The position numbers were made by a program, and so were the translations under genes. A DNA stretch of 64,000 bases from Actinomycetales bacterium (GTDB taxonomy: Bacteria; Actinomycetota; Actinomycetes; Actinomycetales; Dermatophilaceae): NCBI GenBank assembly GCA_016711095.1, contig JADJTP010000003.1, positions 806,001 through 870,000 of the forward strand. The letters are read 5' to 3'. Every line of letters starts with the position of its first letter. Within the stretch, counting starts at the first letter, position 1. The notes under the pieces were generated by a model. That model saw only the letters and a program-made list of their open reading frames with translations, made no database searches and had not been told where the DNA came from. Shown piece by piece: positions 16,719-25,160 of this stretch.

Positions 16719-17444
16719 GTGAGTAGCACTCCCTCCAGCGCGCCCGCCGGAACACCCGGCATACCGACCGACCCCACCCAGCCACCGGCGGAGGTGCCCC
16801 TGCCGCCGGTGCCGTGGTGGGGTGTGCTCAGCGCGGTCGGCGGACCGGTCGTGCTCGCCGCCGGCTACCTGTATGCCGCGTCGCTCACCCCCGGCTATCA
16901 GCACGTGCGCCAATCGTTGTCGGATCTCGGGGCGCACTCGGCCGACACCCGGTGGCTCATGGCTGCGGCTCTGGGCCTGCTCGGGGTGTCCTACATCGTC
17001 ACGGCCATCGGCCTGCGCCCAGCAGACACGGCCGGTCGGTGGCTGCTCGGTGCCGCCGGGGTCGGGATGATCTCGATCGCGCTCATCCCCAACAACGTGG
17101 TCGGCAAGTTCACCCTGCGGCATACCCTGGGATCGATCCTCACCTTCGGGTTGCTGGCGATGTGGACGGCGGCCAGCGGGCATCTAGGCCCGCGGGTGCC
17201 CTGGCCGCTGCGCAGGCGGGTGGGCGTGGTCATCGCAGTCGTCGCGCTCGTGCTCATCGAGCTCACCCTGTGGGGGCTCATCCTGAGCTCGGACAACAAC
17301 GGCGTGCGCGAAGTTCTGCTGTATGCCGTCACGGCGCTGTGGCCGCTCGTCGTCGTGCTGTGGACCAAGGTCCGCGGCCCTGGCTGGGCGATACCGCCGG
17401 TGCGGCGGGTCAGTCCGGCACGCGGGCGTGAACCCGCTCGATGA
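16719..17444 (+). CDS. DUF998 membrane protein
   Basis: A 241-residue protein starting at GTG 16719, with a Pro-rich N-terminus and six hydrophobic segments. The DUF998 signature is visible: TPGYQHVRQSLSDLGAHS after TM1, then a histidine in a later helix (FTLRHTLGSILTFGLLAMW). Function is unknown; the family is widespread in Gram-positive bacteria. The 3' end overlaps the convergent methyltransferase-fusion gene by 35 bases (17410-17444), so one of the two ends is probably read tail-to-tail. It carries three copies of the GTATGCCG/CGGCATAC octamer. Confidence 0.8.
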   Translation: MSSTPSSAPAGTPGIPTDPTQPPAEVPLPPVPWWGVLSAVGGPVVLAAGYLYAASLTPGYQHVRQSLSDLGAHSADTRWLMAAALGLLGVSYIVTAIGLRPADTAGRWLLGAAGVGMISIALIPNNVVGKFTLRHTLGSILTFGLLAMWTAASGHLGPRVPWPLRRRVGVVIAVVALVLIELTLWGLILSSDNNGVREVLLYAVTALWPLVVVLWTKVRGPGWAIPPVRRVSPARGREPAR

Positions 17445-19293
17445 CCCCGGCATGCCGGCGGGCGCTCGCCTCGACGGTGAGCCCCAGCTCCGCCAGCAGC
17501 CGGCTCGGGCGCCGGGTGTAGTGCTCGCCCTGTAGCGGCACGCTCACCACCTCGAGGGCTCGCTGCACCAGCTGCAGCGGCCACGACGACGCGAGGACGT
17601 GGTCGGCGAGCAGGATCGAGCCACCCGGGCGCACCACCCGGATGGCCTCCTGAAGGGCTGCGCGCACGTCTGGGATGGAGCACAGCGCATAGGTGCAGAC
17701 CACGGCGTCGAACGAGTCGTCGCCGAAGGGCAGCGCTGTTGCATCGCCGACGTGGAGGTCCACCGCACGGCCGAGTGACATGGCCCGCTGCCGGGCGACG
17801 TCGAGCATCGCCGGGCTCCACTCGATCGCGGTCAGCTCGATGTCTGCGGCATAGTGCGGCAGGCTCGCGCCGGTGCCGATGGCGACCTCGAGGGTACGTC
17901 CGTGTGCGCGGGCGCAGACCCACCGCCGGCTCGAGGCGAGGAACCGCCGCTCCAGCCCGGCCACCTGCGCGTCAAAGGTCGCGGCTCGCTTGTCCCATTG
18001 GGCGATCCGACGCTGACTCACCGCACTACCCCCTCGCCTGCCAGGTCGGGACCCGGCTCGCCCGAACCCGAACCCGAACCCGAACCCCGAACCAACGTAT
18101 GCCGCGAGCCGGGTCATCGCCTCGTCCATGTCGTGCGTCGTCCCGGCGAAACACCACCGGACGAACCGCCGCCCGTCCAGAGCCGGATCTGCATGCGCGT
18201 CCTGCGTGGCCGGCGCGAAGTCGACTCCGGGAGTCAGCGCCACCCCGGTCGCCGCCAACACCCGCTGGCACCAACGCGTCGAGTCGTCGGTGAGGTGGCC
18301 GACGTCGATGTACAGATAGAAGGCCCCGTCCGGCGGCGCCAGCCGTTGCACTCCGATCTCGGGCAGCCGACGCAACAGCAGGTCTCGGTTGGCGGCATAC
18401 CGGCGCACGTGTCCGTCGAGCTCGACCCGTGCCTCGGGCGTGAACGCCGCCACCCCCGCGACCTGGGACACCGCGGGCGGGCAGATGTTGAGGTTGCCGA
18501 CGAGCAACTCCACCGGCCGGACCAGCTCAGCCGGAAGCAGCAGCCAGCCGACCCGCCAACCGGTCATCGAGAAGTACTTGCTCAGCGAGCCGACGACGAC
18601 CGCGTTCCGTGAGGTCTCCCAGGCGCTGGCGCAGCGCGGTCCGAAGGAGATGCCGTGATAGATCTCGTCGCTGACCAACAGCGTGCCGTGCTCGTCGCAC
18701 CATCGTGCGATCGCGGCGAGCTCCGACGCGTCGAGGATCGTGCCGGTCGGGTTGGCCGGGCTCGCGACGATCAGGCCTGCGGGCGGCCCGGAGCGCTCGG
18801 CGAGCGCGTCGAGCATCGGCACCGTCGGCTGATAGCGGCTCGCCGGACCGCAGTCGAGCTCGACCACCGAGCAGCCGAGGGCGGCCAGCGTGTTGCGGTA
18901 GGCGGGATACCCCGGCCGACTCATCGCAACGGTGTCCCCGACGTCGAAGGCCGCCAGGAACAAGGCCGTGAACCCAGCCGAGGATCCCGTCGTCACGACG
19001 ATCTGCTCCGGGTCGACCGCCAGGGCGTAGTCCCGGGCATAGTGCGCAGCGATCGCCTCGCGAAGTTCCGGTATGCCGGTCGCCTCGGTATAGCCGAGCA
19101 CCTCGCCCTCCAGCGCGGCGACTGCTGCCGCACGGACCGGCGCCGGAGCCGGGGTGCTGGGCTGGCCGGCGCACAACGAGATGACGTCGCCGTGACTCAC
19201 CGATCTCGCGGAGGCGGCCTTGATGACCTCCATCACGTGGAACGGCTCCACGGCACCTCGGTGGCTGCGCGGCATACTGGCGAATCTAGCCAT
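17410..19293 (-). CDS. aminotransferase-methyltransferase fusion protein
   Basis: One open frame of 627 residues holding two enzymes. Residues 1-400 are a PLP aminotransferase (AspC-like): ASPANPTG at 177-184, SDEIYHGISFG at 208, Lys239 in GSLSKYFSMTGWR. Residues 430-627 are a class I SAM methyltransferase: TLEVAIGTGASLPHYA (motif I, about 467-482), DSFDAVVCTYALCSIPD, IRVVRPGGSILLADH. The joint is GSGFGFGFGFGRAGS, coded by a (GGGTTC)n microsatellite. A GTG at 18019-18021 (VSQRRIAQWDK) could start the methyltransferase alone. ATG 19293 overlaps the upstream PH-gene stop (ATGGCTAG). Whether the two activities are linked in one pathway is unknown. Confidence 0.8.
   Translation of the reverse strand: MARFASMPRSHRGAVEPFHVMEVIKAASARSVSHGDVISLCAGQPSTPAPAPVRAAAVAALEGEVLGYTEATGIPELREAIAAHYARDYALAVDPEQIVVTTGSSAGFTALFLAAFDVGDTVAMSRPGYPAYRNTLAALGCSVVELDCGPASRYQPTVPMLDALAERSGPPAGLIVASPANPTGTILDASELAAIARWCDEHGTLLVSDEIYHGISFGPRCASAWETSRNAVVVGSLSKYFSMTGWRVGWLLLPAELVRPVELLVGNLNICPPAVSQVAGVAAFTPEARVELDGHVRRYAANRDLLLRRLPEIGVQRLAPPDGAFYLYIDVGHLTDDSTRWCQRVLAATGVALTPGVDFAPATQDAHADPALDGRRFVRWCFAGTTHDMDEAMTRLAAYVGSGFGFGFGFGRAGSRPGRRGGSAVSQRRIAQWDKRAATFDAQVAGLERRFLASSRRWVCARAHGRTLEVAIGTGASLPHYAADIELTAIEWSPAMLDVARQRAMSLGRAVDLHVGDATALPFGDDSFDAVVCTYALCSIPDVRAALQEAIRVVRPGGSILLADHVLASSWPLQLVQRALEVVSVPLQGEHYTRRPSRLLAELGLTVEASARRHAGVIERVHARVPD
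18061..18084. repeat. (CCCGAA)4 hexanucleotide microsatellite
   Basis: Four perfect CCCGAA units plus a partial one in the linker of the aminotransferase-methyltransferase fusion, encoding Gly-Phe repeats on the minus strand. Slippage in whole units would change linker length without breaking the frame. Confidence 0.85.
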
Positions 19294-19813
19294 TCGCCCC
19301 GGCAGCCCGGCGCGTGGAGTCCACGTCGATGAGCCGGTTGATGAGCTGCTGGACCTCGTCGCTGCGGGGGACGTTGCGCAGCAACTCGTCGGCGGAGTCA
19401 CCGGCCGATTCGATCGTCAGCGTGCCCGAGCGGATGATCCGGTCGAGCAGGCTTTGGCGGAACGACACGTCGGTGATCTTCGACAGGGTGATGTCCTTGC
19501 CTGACTTGCTGAGGATGCCCTTGCGCACCATGACCCGGTGGCTGGTGAGCACATAGTGGGTCGTCCGCCAGCGTAGGAAGGGCACGAGGACCAGCGGCAG
19601 CGCGAGGAGCACGGCACCAATCACCGCGATCCACTGCAGCCGATTGCCTCCCGCGTCGTCGGGGGTCACCCAGGCGACCACGCCGGCGATGGCCGTGAGC
19701 ACCGCCGCGAGGATCGTCGGGCCGAGCATGGTGAGTGCGTGCGGATGCAGGCTGCGCACGACCTTCTCGCCGTCGGCGAGCACGTTCCCTGGGAATCCCA
19801 TCACCCTCACCAT
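19286..19813 (-). CDS. PH domain (bPH2) membrane protein
   Basis: A 175-residue protein with two hydrophobic helices near residues 28-50 and 62-81 (LTMLGPTILAAVLTAIAGVVAW; IAVIGAVLLALPLVLVPFL) followed by a bacterial PH/bPH2 domain: RWRTTHYVLTSHRVMVRKGILSKSGKDI, the standard motif of YdbS/YdbT-type proteins. The last 40 residues are polar. These proteins sit at the cytoplasmic membrane; function is unknown. The stop overlaps the start of the downstream aminotransferase by eight bases. Two possible starts are four codons apart (M1, M5). The 125-base region upstream holds a cluster of four GTATGCC-like motifs. Confidence 0.82.
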   Translation of the reverse strand: MVRVMGFPGNVLADGEKVVRSLHPHALTMLGPTILAAVLTAIAGVVAWVTPDDAGGNRLQWIAVIGAVLLALPLVLVPFLRWRTTHYVLTSHRVMVRKGILSKSGKDITLSKITDVSFRQSLLDRIIRSGTLTIESAGDSADELLRNVPRSDEVQQLINRLIDVDSTRRAAGANG

Positions 19814-19938
19814 CGCTGATTTCGTCTCGTCGATCGCCCTGGCTGGGCGCAGGCGGCGTTCCAGTCATACGGCATACCACCCAGACGGCATAAACCCGGT
19901 ATGCCCCACTCAGGCTAGTCCGATGGCACCCTGGAGGC

Positions 19939-20517
19939 ATGGGTCAGCGAATGTTCGTCGCCATCGTGCCACCGGAGGCGGTGATCGATGATCTGTCGGA
20001 CTTCCTCGATGCCCGGCCTGGGGTGAGGTGGGTCAGCCCGCAGCAGTGGCATCTCACGCTCGCCTTCTTCGCGAACGTGCCGGAGCACCGCATCGACGAG
20101 TTGGCCGAACGGCTCACGACGAAGGCGGCCAAACGCTCGGTCTTTCGCCTCGCACTCGCCGGTGCCGGCGCCTTTCCCGATCCTGCCCGCGCCTCGGTGC
20201 TGTGGCTGGGGGTGGGCGACAGCGACAGCGACAGCGACGAGGAGCTGCAATCGCTGGCCCGGGCTGCTCGCGCGGCCGGGGCGGCGATCGGAGCTCCCCC
20301 CGACGGCAGGCGCTTCACCCCGCACCTCACCATGGCCCGGCTGCGGCCGCCGATAGAGGCGACCCGGTGGCTTCGCGTCCTGGATACCTACCGCTCACCC
20401 TCCTGGGAGGTCGCCGACGTCGAGCTCGTCGCATCTCATCTCGGCGAGGGCCCGGGGGGGCGCCCCCGCTATGAGACGGTGGCTGCCCTGCCGCTGCGTC
20501 AGCAGGTGTCCTCATGA
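19939..20517 (+). CDS. thpR: RNA 2',3'-cyclic phosphodiesterase
   Basis: A 192-residue protein of the 2H phosphoesterase superfamily. The two HxTx motifs are present: His38-Leu-Thr40 in QQWHLTLAFF and His129-Leu-Thr131 in RFTPHLTMARL. It starts MGQRMFVAIVPPEAV, as in ThpR/LigT proteins. The family hydrolyses 2',3'-cyclic phosphate ends of RNA. Residues 94-100 are an acidic DSDSDSD stretch encoded by three GCGACA hexamers, an insertion in the loop before helix 3. It is coupled to the next gene by an ATGA overlap. Confidence 0.9.
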   Translation: MGQRMFVAIVPPEAVIDDLSDFLDARPGVRWVSPQQWHLTLAFFANVPEHRIDELAERLTTKAAKRSVFRLALAGAGAFPDPARASVLWLGVGDSDSDSDEELQSLARAARAAGAAIGAPPDGRRFTPHLTMARLRPPIEATRWLRVLDTYRSPSWEVADVELVASHLGEGPGGRPRYETVAALPLRQQVSS

Positions 20518-22094
20518 CCGCGACTCTCCCGACCGAACCGCTGCTGGCAGGATTGCTGGACCCCGAACGGGCAGCTACGCGGGTGCGGGTCGCCGACACC
20601 ACCATCACGTATGCCGCCCTGCTCGCCTCCGCTCGCGCTGTCGCCGAGCTGCTGGACCAGGAGCTCAGCGGCGAGCAATCCGACCCGTCGCCAGCGCCCG
20701 AGCCATCGGCAAGCACCCCAGTCAAGCCCGTGCCGGCCCGCCGAGTCGCGATCGACGCGACCCCGACGATGACAACGGTCGTCGCGGTCGTCGGTGCCCT
20801 GCTCGCCGGGGTGACGGTCGTGCCCGTTCCGGCCGACGCCGGGGCCGGCGAGCGAGAGCACATCCTCAACGACTGCGGGGCATCGGCGTGGCTCGGCCCG
20901 CCGCCCGCCGACGCCGACCAAGGACTGCGCTCCTTTCCCGCGCGGTTGGTGACCGACGACGAGGCGGTGAGCGAGGCGGCATACGAGGGGGTCGTCGGCG
21001 ACGATATCGACTGCGAGACTGCGGCTTTCGTCCTCTACACCTCAGGGACCACCGGCCCCCCCAAGGGCGTCGTCGTGTCGCGCCGAGCGGTCGCTGCGGG
21101 CTTGGACGCCCTTGCGGATGCGTGGGACTGGACCGCCGGGGATGTGCTCGCCCATGGGCTGCCGCTCTTCCACGTCCACGGTCTCGTCCTCGGTGTGCTC
21201 GGGCCGCTGCGGGTCGGCGGCGGACTCGTGCACGTCGGGCGTCCCGCCCCGGAGGCGTATGGCGCGGCGGCGGACCCCGAGTCGGGCGACGGAGCGACGA
21301 TGTTCTTTGCTGTCCCGACGGTGTGGTCGCGGATCGCCGCTGACCCAGTGTCGGCGCAGGCTCTGCGCACGGCGAGGCTGCTCGTCTCGGGATCGGCGGC
21401 TCTGCCCGTCCCGATCTTCGAGCGGCTGCGCGAGCTGACAGGCCACGAGGTGTGCGAGCGCTATGGCATGACCGAGACCCTCATCACCCTGGCCACGCGG
21501 GCCGACGGTGCGCGGCGCGCCGGGTGGGTCGGCGTGCCGGTCGCCGGGGTGCAGACGCGAGTGCTCGGCGAGGACGGCGAGCCGGTCCCGTGCGATGGCG
21601 AGGCGATCGGAGAGCTGCAGGTCCGCGGGGCGACCCTCTTCGACGGCTATCTGGGCCTGCCCGAGCAAACAGCTGCCGCGTTCACGGCCGACGGCTGGTT
21701 CCGCACCGGCGACGTGGTGGTGGTCGGCGAGGACGGCACGTACCGGCTCGTCGGCCGGTCGTCGGTCGACCTCATCACGTCAGGGGGCTATCGGATCGGC
21801 GCCGGCGAGATCGAGAGCGTCTTGCTCGGGCATTTGAGCGTCTCCGAGTGTGCGGTGGTCGGGGTGCCCGACGACGATCTCGGCCAGCGGGTCGTCGCGT
21901 ACGTCGTCCCTAGTGCACCGGCCGGTCCGGGCGGCCCGACCGGAGCGGTGGGCGGCGCGGCCGACCTCGCCGACGAGCTCATCGAACTCGTCGCCACCCA
22001 GTTGTCAGCCCACAAGCGGCCCCGCGAGGTGCGCTTTGTCGCGGAGCTGCCCCGCAACGAGATGGGCAAGGTCCAGAAGACCCGGCTCGCCTGA
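20514..22094 (+). CDS. acyl-CoA synthetase, MatB-like
   Basis: A 526-residue AMP-forming ligase. The P-loop YTSGTTGPPKG is at 175-185, the adenylate site ERYGMTETL near 320, the hinge region DLITSGGYRIGAGEIE near 420, and the catalytic C-terminal lysine lies in RNEMGKVQKTRLA. LPLFHVHGLVLGVLGPLRVGG resembles MatB malonyl-CoA synthetases, which make malonyl-CoA from malonate, CoA and ATP. An extra ~20-residue acidic/Pro-rich stretch at 50-73 is unlike MatB. The ATG overlaps the thpR stop (ATGA). Substrate is by resemblance only; other short dicarboxylates or fatty acids are possible. Confidence 0.8.
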   Translation: MTATLPTEPLLAGLLDPERAATRVRVADTTITYAALLASARAVAELLDQELSGEQSDPSPAPEPSASTPVKPVPARRVAIDATPTMTTVVAVVGALLAGVTVVPVPADAGAGEREHILNDCGASAWLGPPPADADQGLRSFPARLVTDDEAVSEAAYEGVVGDDIDCETAAFVLYTSGTTGPPKGVVVSRRAVAAGLDALADAWDWTAGDVLAHGLPLFHVHGLVLGVLGPLRVGGGLVHVGRPAPEAYGAAADPESGDGATMFFAVPTVWSRIAADPVSAQALRTARLLVSGSAALPVPIFERLRELTGHEVCERYGMTETLITLATRADGARRAGWVGVPVAGVQTRVLGEDGEPVPCDGEAIGELQVRGATLFDGYLGLPEQTAAAFTADGWFRTGDVVVVGEDGTYRLVGRSSVDLITSGGYRIGAGEIESVLLGHLSVSECAVVGVPDDDLGQRVVAYVVPSAPAGPGGPTGAVGGAADLADELIELVATQLSAHKRPREVRFVAELPRNEMGKVQKTRLA

Positions 22095-22149
22095 GACCGC
22101 CAACCGGCGGGAGTCAGGGCCGGTTGGGCTGGCGGCATACCCTGGAGTC

Positions 22150-23067
22150 ATGCCGAGCCTCGCCCACGAAGCCCTGGCGACCCTCATGCACCTCACCGTG
22201 CACCGACGGATGCCGCACGACGATGAGGGCATGCTCGCCGAGCTGACAGCCGCCCAACTGCGTCCGCGCAGCTTCTCCCCGCCTCGCTCGCTCGACCGGC
22301 ACGTCTCGCTGAGGGTCGGCGTGCGACACGGGTGGCGCACCTACGAGATGGCGCCGTGGGGGCCGCGGCTGCCGGCCCACCGCGTGGTCTACTTCCACGG
22401 CGGCGGTTACGTCGGTGAGATCGACCCGAACCACTGGTCGGTATGCCGTCGCATCGCCACCCTTACGCCGGCCCGGGTGGTCGTGCCGATCTATCCGGTG
22501 GCACCGGGGACGACCGCCGAGGTGACCGTGCCGACGGCCGCTGCCATCGCGGCCGACGTGATCGCCGACGCCATCCTCGGCGGCGGCGACGCCTCGTTGG
22601 TCACCCTGATGGGCGACTCGGCGGGCGGCGGGCTGGCGCTCGCGGTGGCGCAGGCGTTGCGTGATGAGCAGATCGCCGCCCCGCGACTGGTGCTCATCGC
22701 GCCATGGGTCGACGCGACGATGACGCATTCCGACATCGACGTGGTAGGCGCCCGCGACCCGATGTTGTCGATCCCGCGCCTCACCCGGGCCGGGGAGCTG
22801 TATGCCGGGCACCTGGCGGTCTCCGATCCGCGGGTGTCGCCGATCAACGGGTCGATGACCGGGCTTGGTCCGATGACGATCTTCGCCGGGACCCGCGACC
22901 TGCTGCTGCCAGATGCCCGCCGGCTGCGCGACGCGGCCCGCGAGGCCGGCGTCGCCGTGGAGTATCACGAGGGCGAGGGGCTGATCCACGTCTTCCCGAT
23001 CCTGCCGCTGCCCGAGGCCCGGCAGGCCAGACGGGCGATCGTCGGCGCGATCCGCTGGCCGGGATAG
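22150..23067 (+). CDS. alpha/beta hydrolase, HSL-type esterase
   Basis: A 305-residue hydrolase of the hormone-sensitive-lipase family: oxyanion motif HGGG at 83-86 (VVYFHGGGYVGE), nucleophile Ser157 in GDSAGGGLAL, probable acid Asp in GTRDLLLPDA and His in EGLIHVFPIL. It should hydrolyse short acyl esters in the cytosol. ATG 22150 is chosen; the frame is open upstream but overlaps the ligase gene. A CGGCATAC octamer lies 12 bases upstream of the start region. The stop is followed within 30 bases by the first copy of the 70-base repeat that flanks the efflux operon. Confidence 0.85.
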   Translation: MPSLAHEALATLMHLTVHRRMPHDDEGMLAELTAAQLRPRSFSPPRSLDRHVSLRVGVRHGWRTYEMAPWGPRLPAHRVVYFHGGGYVGEIDPNHWSVCRRIATLTPARVVVPIYPVAPGTTAEVTVPTAAAIAADVIADAILGGGDASLVTLMGDSAGGGLALAVAQALRDEQIAAPRLVLIAPWVDATMTHSDIDVVGARDPMLSIPRLTRAGELYAGHLAVSDPRVSPINGSMTGLGPMTIFAGTRDLLLPDARRLRDAAREAGVAVEYHEGEGLIHVFPILPLPEARQARRAIVGAIRWPG

Positions 23068-23093
23068 GGCCCTTCGGACCTGAGCCGCCGGAC

Positions 23094-23162
23094 GTCCGAC
23101 CCCGGGCAGGGTTCTTCCGAATTGGCGGACTTATTTCCGTGGCATACGAGAACAACCGTGGC
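23094..23162. repeat. ~70-bp direct repeat, copy A
   Basis: Runs from GTCCGACCCCGGGCAGG to GAGAACAACCGTGGC and matches 29287-29356 at about 64 of 70 positions in the same orientation. It is noticeably richer in A/T than its surroundings (GGCGGACTTATTTCCGTGGC is identical in both). It lies 60 bases beyond the end of the last efflux gene (stop at 23222). The ends form an imperfect inverted repeat (GGTTCTTCC against GAGAACAACC). Confidence 0.85.
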
Positions 23163-23221
23163 CTGGCCACGCGCGGTGAGGTTGGCCCGCGGAGGTGGAC
23201 CGTCGACAACCCTTGACGCGG

Positions 23222-24943
23222 TCAGCGCGCCGGCGGAACGCCACCCGGAGGCGCGCCGCCGCCGACTCCGCCGACACCGGCGCCAGGCACTCGGACTCCC
23301 GTATTCCCGGTCAGCCCGCCAGTGCCGCCGAAGCCGCCCGCCCCACCCTGGGTCGGCAAGGGCTGCGAGGCGTCGCCGATGACGACTGTGTCGCCGGCCG
23401 TCAGGCCGCTGATCACCTGGACCCTGCCGGCGCCGACAGCGCCCGTCGCCACGCTCGCGACCGCCACCGTGCCCGACCGCACGACACCAACCGACCCCAC
23501 ACCGGTCGCCACGTTTGTCACCGCTGACGCGGGCACAGTGAGCACGCCGTCCACCTTGTTCGTGACGATGGCCACCAATGCCCTCCCCCCTGAGCCGACG
23601 CTTTCGGGGACGTCCGCGACGAGGATCTCGACGGCATACGTCGTCGTCGTGGCGGCGCCTGCCGCGCCGGTGCTGGACGACGTGGGTAGCAACGCGACCT
23701 GGGTCACCGATCCCTTCATGGGCGCAAGCCCGGTGACGGTGACATGGGCCGACTGGGCCGGCGCAATGGACCCGAGGTTGGCTGCAGGCACCTGGACGGT
23801 CACCTTCGCCGCGCCGGGGCCGATGATCTCCATGCCGGAGGCCGAGGTGGCCGAGTCGCCAACGGCCCAGGCGATCGTGCCGACCCTGCCGGCCATCGGT
23901 GCGACGAGGATGGCCCCGTCGAGGTTGCGCTGGGCCTTGGCGAGCGCAGCTTGTGCGCTGTTCACCGACGCCTGGTCGGTGATCAGTCTGGCTTCGGTCA
24001 CGGCACCACCACCGGTCGCACCGCGGCTGGCATTCTGGCTGGCGGCCTTCTGCGCGGCCACCTGCGCGGCCTGGGCTGCGGCGGTTGCGGCCTGGGCTGC
24101 GGCCTGCGCCGCGGCTGCGGCTGCAGCCGAGGCGGTGACGGACGCGGCATACGTGTCGATGGCCGTTCCAGCAACGCTCTGGGCCTGCGTCAACGCAGTG
24201 AGGGCGCTCAGACACGCCGCCAACTCCTCGGGCGTCGATCCGGCCGGCACCGCTGTCGTAGGCGCCGCCGTCGTAGTGGGCACCGCCGTCGTAGTGGGCA
24301 CCGCTGTCGCGGTCGGCACCGCCGTCGCGGTCGGTGTAGGCGAGGGGACTGCGAGCACCGGTGCGCAGGCCTGATCCACCGCCGACTGCGAGGCGGCGAC
24401 GGTCGCCAACGGCCCGGTCAAAGGGTTCGCTCCGGCCGGAAGGCCAGAGCCGGCCCCAGACCCGCCCGACCCGCCCGTGGTCCGGGACGTCCCGGCTTCG
24501 CCACTGGTCCCGGACGTCCCAGAGGCAGCCGAACTTTCCGCGCTGCTCTCCAGCGCTGCGGTGTCCGCGGCCAGGGTGGCCTTCGCCGCATCGAGGGTCG
24601 ATTGTGCGTCAAGAACAGCCTGCCGCAACGGCACCGGATCCATCGTGGCTAGCTTCTGACCTTCGGTCACCAGGTCACCGACACCGACGTCGACGCTCGT
24701 GATGGTGCCCCCGACCGGGAAGGTCGCGGTGATCGACGCGAGCCTCGTCACCGTCCCGGTGAGAGTGAGTGTCTGTTCGATCGAGCCGAGAGAAACCTGC
24801 GCGGTGCGCAAGGACGCCGTGGCCGAGCCGGCGTTGACGCCGGACACGACGTAGGCGCCGACGGCAACCACCACCAGTGCGGCGACCCCGACGAGCGCCC
24901 GGGGCGCCCAACGCCGACTGACGTGGCGGGCCCGATCAGCCAT
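23222..24943 (-). CDS. HlyD/MacA-type efflux adaptor with Ala-rich coiled coil
   Basis: A 573-residue protein: an N-terminal membrane anchor (VGVAALVVVAVGAYVVSG), a first lipoyl/barrel strand set (TLTGTVTRLASITATFPVGG), a long helical hairpin rich in Ala/Gln, then IAWAVGDSATSASGM and beta-barrel regions ending in a Gly/Pro-rich tail. This is the layout of MacA-like periplasmic adaptors. The hairpin holds a Ser/Thr/Pro segment with about five copies of a six-residue T(A/T)(V)P-type unit. ATG 24943 overlaps the stop of the frame-shifted upstream gene (ATGGCTGA). It is the last gene of the operon and probably passes substrate out with the MacB pair. Confidence 0.82.
   Translation of the reverse strand: MADRARHVSRRWAPRALVGVAALVVVAVGAYVVSGVNAGSATASLRTAQVSLGSIEQTLTLTGTVTRLASITATFPVGGTITSVDVGVGDLVTEGQKLATMDPVPLRQAVLDAQSTLDAAKATLAADTAALESSAESSAASGTSGTSGEAGTSRTTGGSGGSGAGSGLPAGANPLTGPLATVAASQSAVDQACAPVLAVPSPTPTATAVPTATAVPTTTAVPTTTAAPTTAVPAGSTPEELAACLSALTALTQAQSVAGTAIDTYAASVTASAAAAAAAQAAAQAATAAAQAAQVAAQKAASQNASRGATGGGAVTEARLITDQASVNSAQAALAKAQRNLDGAILVAPMAGRVGTIAWAVGDSATSASGMEIIGPGAAKVTVQVPAANLGSIAPAQSAHVTVTGLAPMKGSVTQVALLPTSSSTGAAGAATTTTYAVEILVADVPESVGSGGRALVAIVTNKVDGVLTVPASAVTNVATGVGSVGVVRSGTVAVASVATGAVGAGRVQVISGLTAGDTVVIGDASQPLPTQGGAGGFGGTGGLTGNTGVRVPGAGVGGVGGGAPPGGVPPAR
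24250..24336. repeat. 18-bp tandem repeats inside the HlyD gene
   Basis: About five tandem copies of an 18-base unit (CACCGCCGTCGTAGTGGG and close variants), coding on the minus strand for the TAVPTT-type repeats in the adaptor hairpin. Units are multiples of three, so copy-number change keeps the frame. Confidence 0.75.
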
Positions 24944-25160
24944 TGGTCGGTGCCGCCGTCCGACCGTCTGGCCCGAAGCCACCGGCCCCCAGGCAAGAGC
25001 CGCCGACTGAGTCCCGCACCATGATCGACGAGGCGGCGACCGCCCCGGTCTGGTCTGCCGTACCGATCGCCGTCGCGCACCGACCCACCGTGGCCGCGGA
25101 AGCGTCGACGACCCGCGTCGCCGAGACCGTTGTCTCGCCGGTGGTGATCACCGTCGAGCT
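24936..25160 (-). other. orphaned 3' part of the DUF5666 gene, out of frame
   Basis: In the -1/+1 frame relative to the upstream ORF, the sequence continues as GSSTVITTGETTVSATRV and then RCATAIGTADQTG, which mirrors the first DUF5666 repeat of the lipoprotein (TAVTWSAATRFTQ then SCVLARA). It ends in TGA at 24936-24938, overlapping the ATG of the downstream adaptor by eight bases. This strongly suggests that it is the true C-terminus, cut off by a one-base indel in the GC-only tract near 25160-25190. Confidence 0.7.
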
